Shown one piece after another: positions 26,451 to 27,827 of a stretch of 27,827 nt of DNA. Each line of letters opens with the position of its first letter. Within the stretch, counting starts at the first letter, position 1. The DNA lies in NCBI GenBank assembly GCA_002451065.1, contig DKBC01000309.1, positions 1 to 27,827 of the forward strand. The letters run 5' to 3'. The stretch comes from Betaproteobacteria bacterium UBA6910. Lineage in GTDB: Bacteria; Pseudomonadota; Gammaproteobacteria; Burkholderiales; UBA6910. Position numbers and translations under genes: made by a program. Under the pieces are notes generated by a model. That model was not told the origin of the DNA and made no database searches. It was given only the letters and a program-made list of their open reading frames with translations.

Positions 26451-26723
26451 TTACGTCTTGGGCGGCACGTATCCCGTGGGCATGTCAGCGCCGGCGCCGA
26501 AGAAATAACGCTCCATCTGTTCCGCCAGGTACTTGCGGGCAGCCGGGTCCGCCAAGTTGAGCCGGCCCTCGTTCACCAGCATGGTCTGATGCCGGACCCA
26601 CCCCTGCCAGGCCTCTTTTGAGACGTTCTCGAATATCCGTTTCCCCAACTCGCCGGGATACGGGGGGAAGTCCAGCCCCTCGGCCTCGCGGCCGAGCTTT
26701 ACGCATTTCACCATCCTTGCCAT
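26451..26723 (-). CDS. yggX: Probable Fe(2+)-trafficking protein YggX
   Basis: 90-residue cytoplasmic protein that protects iron-sulfur enzymes from oxidative damage and helps iron handling. The sequence is the family's almost word for word: [20 protein letters not shown], then [19 protein letters not shown] and [15 protein letters not shown], ending in YVPPKT. Cys7 is the conserved cysteine. The start is ATG 26723 (MAR...), with GGAG 8 nt upstream; an open frame reaching 26804 is rejected because the family begins at MAR. It is the first gene of the ppk1 run, with a good promoter and a Pho-box-like site in its leader. Confidence 0.96.
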   Translation of the reverse strand: MARMVKCVKLGREAEGLDFPPYPGELGKRIFENVSKEAWQGWVRHQTMLVNEGRLNLADPAARKYLAEQMERYFFGAGADMPTGYVPPKT

Positions 26724-26755
26724 TAGGTCGCTCCGCGGGCACCGGCCCTGCGCGT

Positions 26756-26773
26756 GTGTCAGATTTATGAAGA
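26756..26773 (-). promoter_or_regulatory. Pho-box-like site in the yggX-ppk1 leader
   Basis: TCTTCATAAATCTGACAC (minus strand) matches the E. coli Pho-box consensus at 14 of 18, including 11 consecutive positions TCATAAATCTG. It stands out as AT-rich in a GC-rich region. It lies 33 bp before the yggX ATG and downstream of the sigma-70-like promoter at 26794-26822. No clear -10 box follows it at 10 bp, which weakens a simple activation model. Confidence 0.45.
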
Positions 26774-26793
26774 AAAACAGGCGGGAAGCACTC

Positions 26794-26822
26794 ATTATGG
26801 CCAATCCCCCCGGCCAAGTAAA
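26794..26822 (-). promoter_or_regulatory. Sigma-70-like promoter for yggX-ppk1-CHAD-sixA-pap
   Basis: On the minus strand, TTTACT (26822-26817; 4 of 6) and CATAAT (26799-26794; 5 of 6) are spaced by exactly 17 bp, about 70 bp before the yggX start. This is the best promoter match seen in the window. Confidence 0.5.
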
Positions 26823-26849
26823 CCGCCGCAGCAGGGAGCCGGAGGGCGG

Positions 26850-26871
26850 TTAAGGGTGGCTTAAGGCTGGC
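26850..26871 (+). repeat. Two tandem 11-bp repeats before the hemolysin-family gene
   Basis: TTAAGGGTGGC (26850-26860) and TTAAGGCTGGC (26861-26871) abut with one mismatch. One repeat is about one helical turn, so both face the same side of the DNA, as for direct-repeat activator sites. They end 39 bp before the ATG at 26911. Confidence 0.4.
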
Positions 26872-26910
26872 TGGGTAGGATTCTCCCGTCGAATCCTGGA
26901 GAACCTGCCC

Positions 26911-27606
26911 ATGTACTACTTCGAGGACGCTGCCGTCCTCCCCGTGCCTTTACCTCCGGAGGTTTCGGCCACCGGCGCGCCCTGGACGCTGACGCGCCTG
27001 CCCGGCCCGCCCGGGCTGCGCAGCATGACCGTGCAATTCGCCGATGTCGGCGGCGAATCACGCCAGCCCCTGGAGCAGTTCGTGTCCGCCTCCTTCGCGG
27101 CCGCCTATGGCGCCCGGCTGAGCCATTTCATGCCCCAGCTCATGAGCCTGAGGGACCGCCGGGACGAAGTGATCGCGGTGTGCGGACTGCGGGACGCCGG
27201 GGTCGAACGGCTTTTCCTCGAGACCTACCTGGACCTGCCTCCCGAGTCCGTGCTCCAGACCATGACCGGTCGGCCCGTGAGCCGCGGTTCCCTCACCGAG
27301 GTCGGCAACCTGGCCGTCGCCCGCCCGGGCATGGCCCGCTACCTGATCGCGGCCCTCACCGAACACCTCTACCGCACAGGCAAGGCATGGGCGGTGTTCA
27401 CCGCCGTTCCCTCCCTGGTGAACGCCTTCACCCGGCTCGGCATCCGCCTCGTCTTCCTGGGCCGCGCCGACATCCGGCGGCTCCCCGAAGCGGAGCGGGC
27501 AGACTGGGGCCGCTACTATGACACCGAGCCAGTGGTGGCGGCGGCGAGCGTCGAACAGTCCCGCGCCGCGATTCATGCCCGGGCTCTCCCGGCGCCCGCG
27601 CCATGA
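26911..27606 (+). CDS. Thermostable-hemolysin-family protein
   Basis: 231-residue protein of the T_hemolysin family, named after Vibrio thermostable hemolysins but structurally like an N-acyltransferase. Family words include FVSASFAAAYGARLSHFMPQ near residues 52-71, LETYLDLP near 105, and the signature SLTEVGNLAVARPG near 126-139. No signal peptide or membrane segment is seen, so a secreted toxin role is doubtful. ATG 26911 has a GGAGAA site. Its TGA stop overlaps the ATG of the AMP-dependent synthetase that follows (ATGA), so the two are translationally coupled. The pairing suggests joint work on an acyl substrate (inference). Confidence 0.85.
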   Translation: MYYFEDAAVLPVPLPPEVSATGAPWTLTRLPGPPGLRSMTVQFADVGGESRQPLEQFVSASFAAAYGARLSHFMPQLMSLRDRRDEVIAVCGLRDAGVERLFLETYLDLPPESVLQTMTGRPVSRGSLTEVGNLAVARPGMARYLIAALTEHLYRTGKAWAVFTAVPSLVNAFTRLGIRLVFLGRADIRRLPEAERADWGRYYDTEPVVAAASVEQSRAAIHARALPAPAP

Positions 27607-27827
27607 GCAAGATCCTTGCGGCCGTTGACTTGGGGGCCGAGTCGCGCCCGGACGACCCGGCGGTGACGGACGGTTTCACGAACCTCGGCTACGCCGCTCT
27701 TGCCCATGGGGCAAGCGCCCTGGCGCTGGAACTCCGCGAACTGCGCCCCACGGCGGTTGCCCTGGCGCTGGAAAACTCCCCGGCCTGGGCCGTCGCCGAC
27801 CTGGCGTTGCTCGGCGCGGGCCTGCCC
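27603..27827 (+). CDS. AMP-dependent synthetase/ligase, N-terminal fragment
   Basis: 75 residues of an ANL-superfamily enzyme, cut by the window edge. After a variable start, LAHGASALALELRELRPTAV is followed by ALALENSPAWAVADLALLGA, the usual early alpha/beta pattern of acyl-activating enzymes (compare the RVAIMMPNLLQYPVALLGTL region of the fadD product here). The catalytic motifs lie outside, so the substrate is unknown. The start ATG overlaps the stop of the hemolysin-family gene. Confidence 0.75.
   Translation, partial: MSKILAAVDLGAESRPDDPAVTDGFTNLGYAALAHGASALALELRELRPTAVALALENSPAWAVADLALLGAGLP

Noticed and set aside
24345..26621. 758-codon plus-strand open frame
   Set aside because: Mirror of ppk1 and yggX; no recognisable domain and strongly biased composition.
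26821..26851. Inverted repeat AACCGCC...GGCGGTT between yggX and the hemolysin gene
   Set aside because: Only 7-bp arms with a 17-nt loop, between two divergent starts where a terminator is not expected.
26911..27606. Secreted hemolysin toxin
   Set aside because: The family name suggests it, but there is no signal peptide or membrane segment and the gene is coupled to a cytoplasmic ligase.

Overview
The window is dense, GC-rich bacterial DNA with almost no spacing between genes. The gene content (ilvA facing rpiA-phoU-ppx, yggX, a PhaF/PhaI-type phasin, an FFLEELY-like conserved protein, a Marinobacter-type fatty acyl-CoA reductase) points to a proteobacterium, most likely a betaproteobacterium. 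That placement is inferred from gene families and order, not from a marker gene. I saw no tRNA, rRNA, CRISPR array, transposase, phage gene or plasmid gene. No stretch longer than 300 bases lacks a gene; the largest gaps are 4277-4503 and 2456-2677.

Left edge (1-5121): a truncated soluble lytic transglycosylase (slt), a conserved FFLEELY-like protein, a divergent GMC-family flavoprotein alcohol dehydrogenase, and an exported protein built from two copies of one small domain.

Neutral-lipid locus (5301-15029): acyl-CoA synthetase (fadD), a wax ester synthase/DGAT-type acyltransferase, a phasin-patatin-TetR-TPR operon, a two-domain alcohol-forming fatty acyl-CoA reductase, and a membrane-anchored lipase. 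Together these can activate a fatty acid, reduce part of the acyl-CoA to fatty alcohol, join alcohol and acyl-CoA into a wax ester, coat the granule and hydrolyse it again. This is a nearly complete wax-ester storage cycle in about 10 kb.

Central metabolism (15060-17354): biosynthetic threonine deaminase (ilvA) and, divergently, ribose-5-phosphate isomerase (rpiA, TTG start).

Polyphosphate island (17426-26723): phoU-ppx-corA on the plus strand runs head-on into a minus-strand run yggX-ppk1-CYTH/CHAD-sixA-pap. It holds polyP synthesis (ppk1), hydrolysis (ppx), polyP-driven AMP phosphorylation (pap), a polyP-binding CHAD protein, a phosphohistidine phosphatase and the phosphate-signalling protein PhoU. 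Pho-box-like sequences lie before phoU and in the leader of the yggX-ppk1 run, suggesting control by phosphate starvation.

Right edge (26911-27827): a thermostable-hemolysin-family gene whose stop overlaps the start of a truncated AMP-dependent synthetase, preceded by two tandem 11-bp repeats.

The window therefore places two storage systems side by side, neutral lipid (carbon and energy) and polyphosphate (phosphate and energy). No single gene is of an unknown type. The main novelty candidates are the compact wax-ester locus, the polyP island with its putative Pho boxes, the tandem-repeat exported protein, and the hemolysin-synthetase pair.
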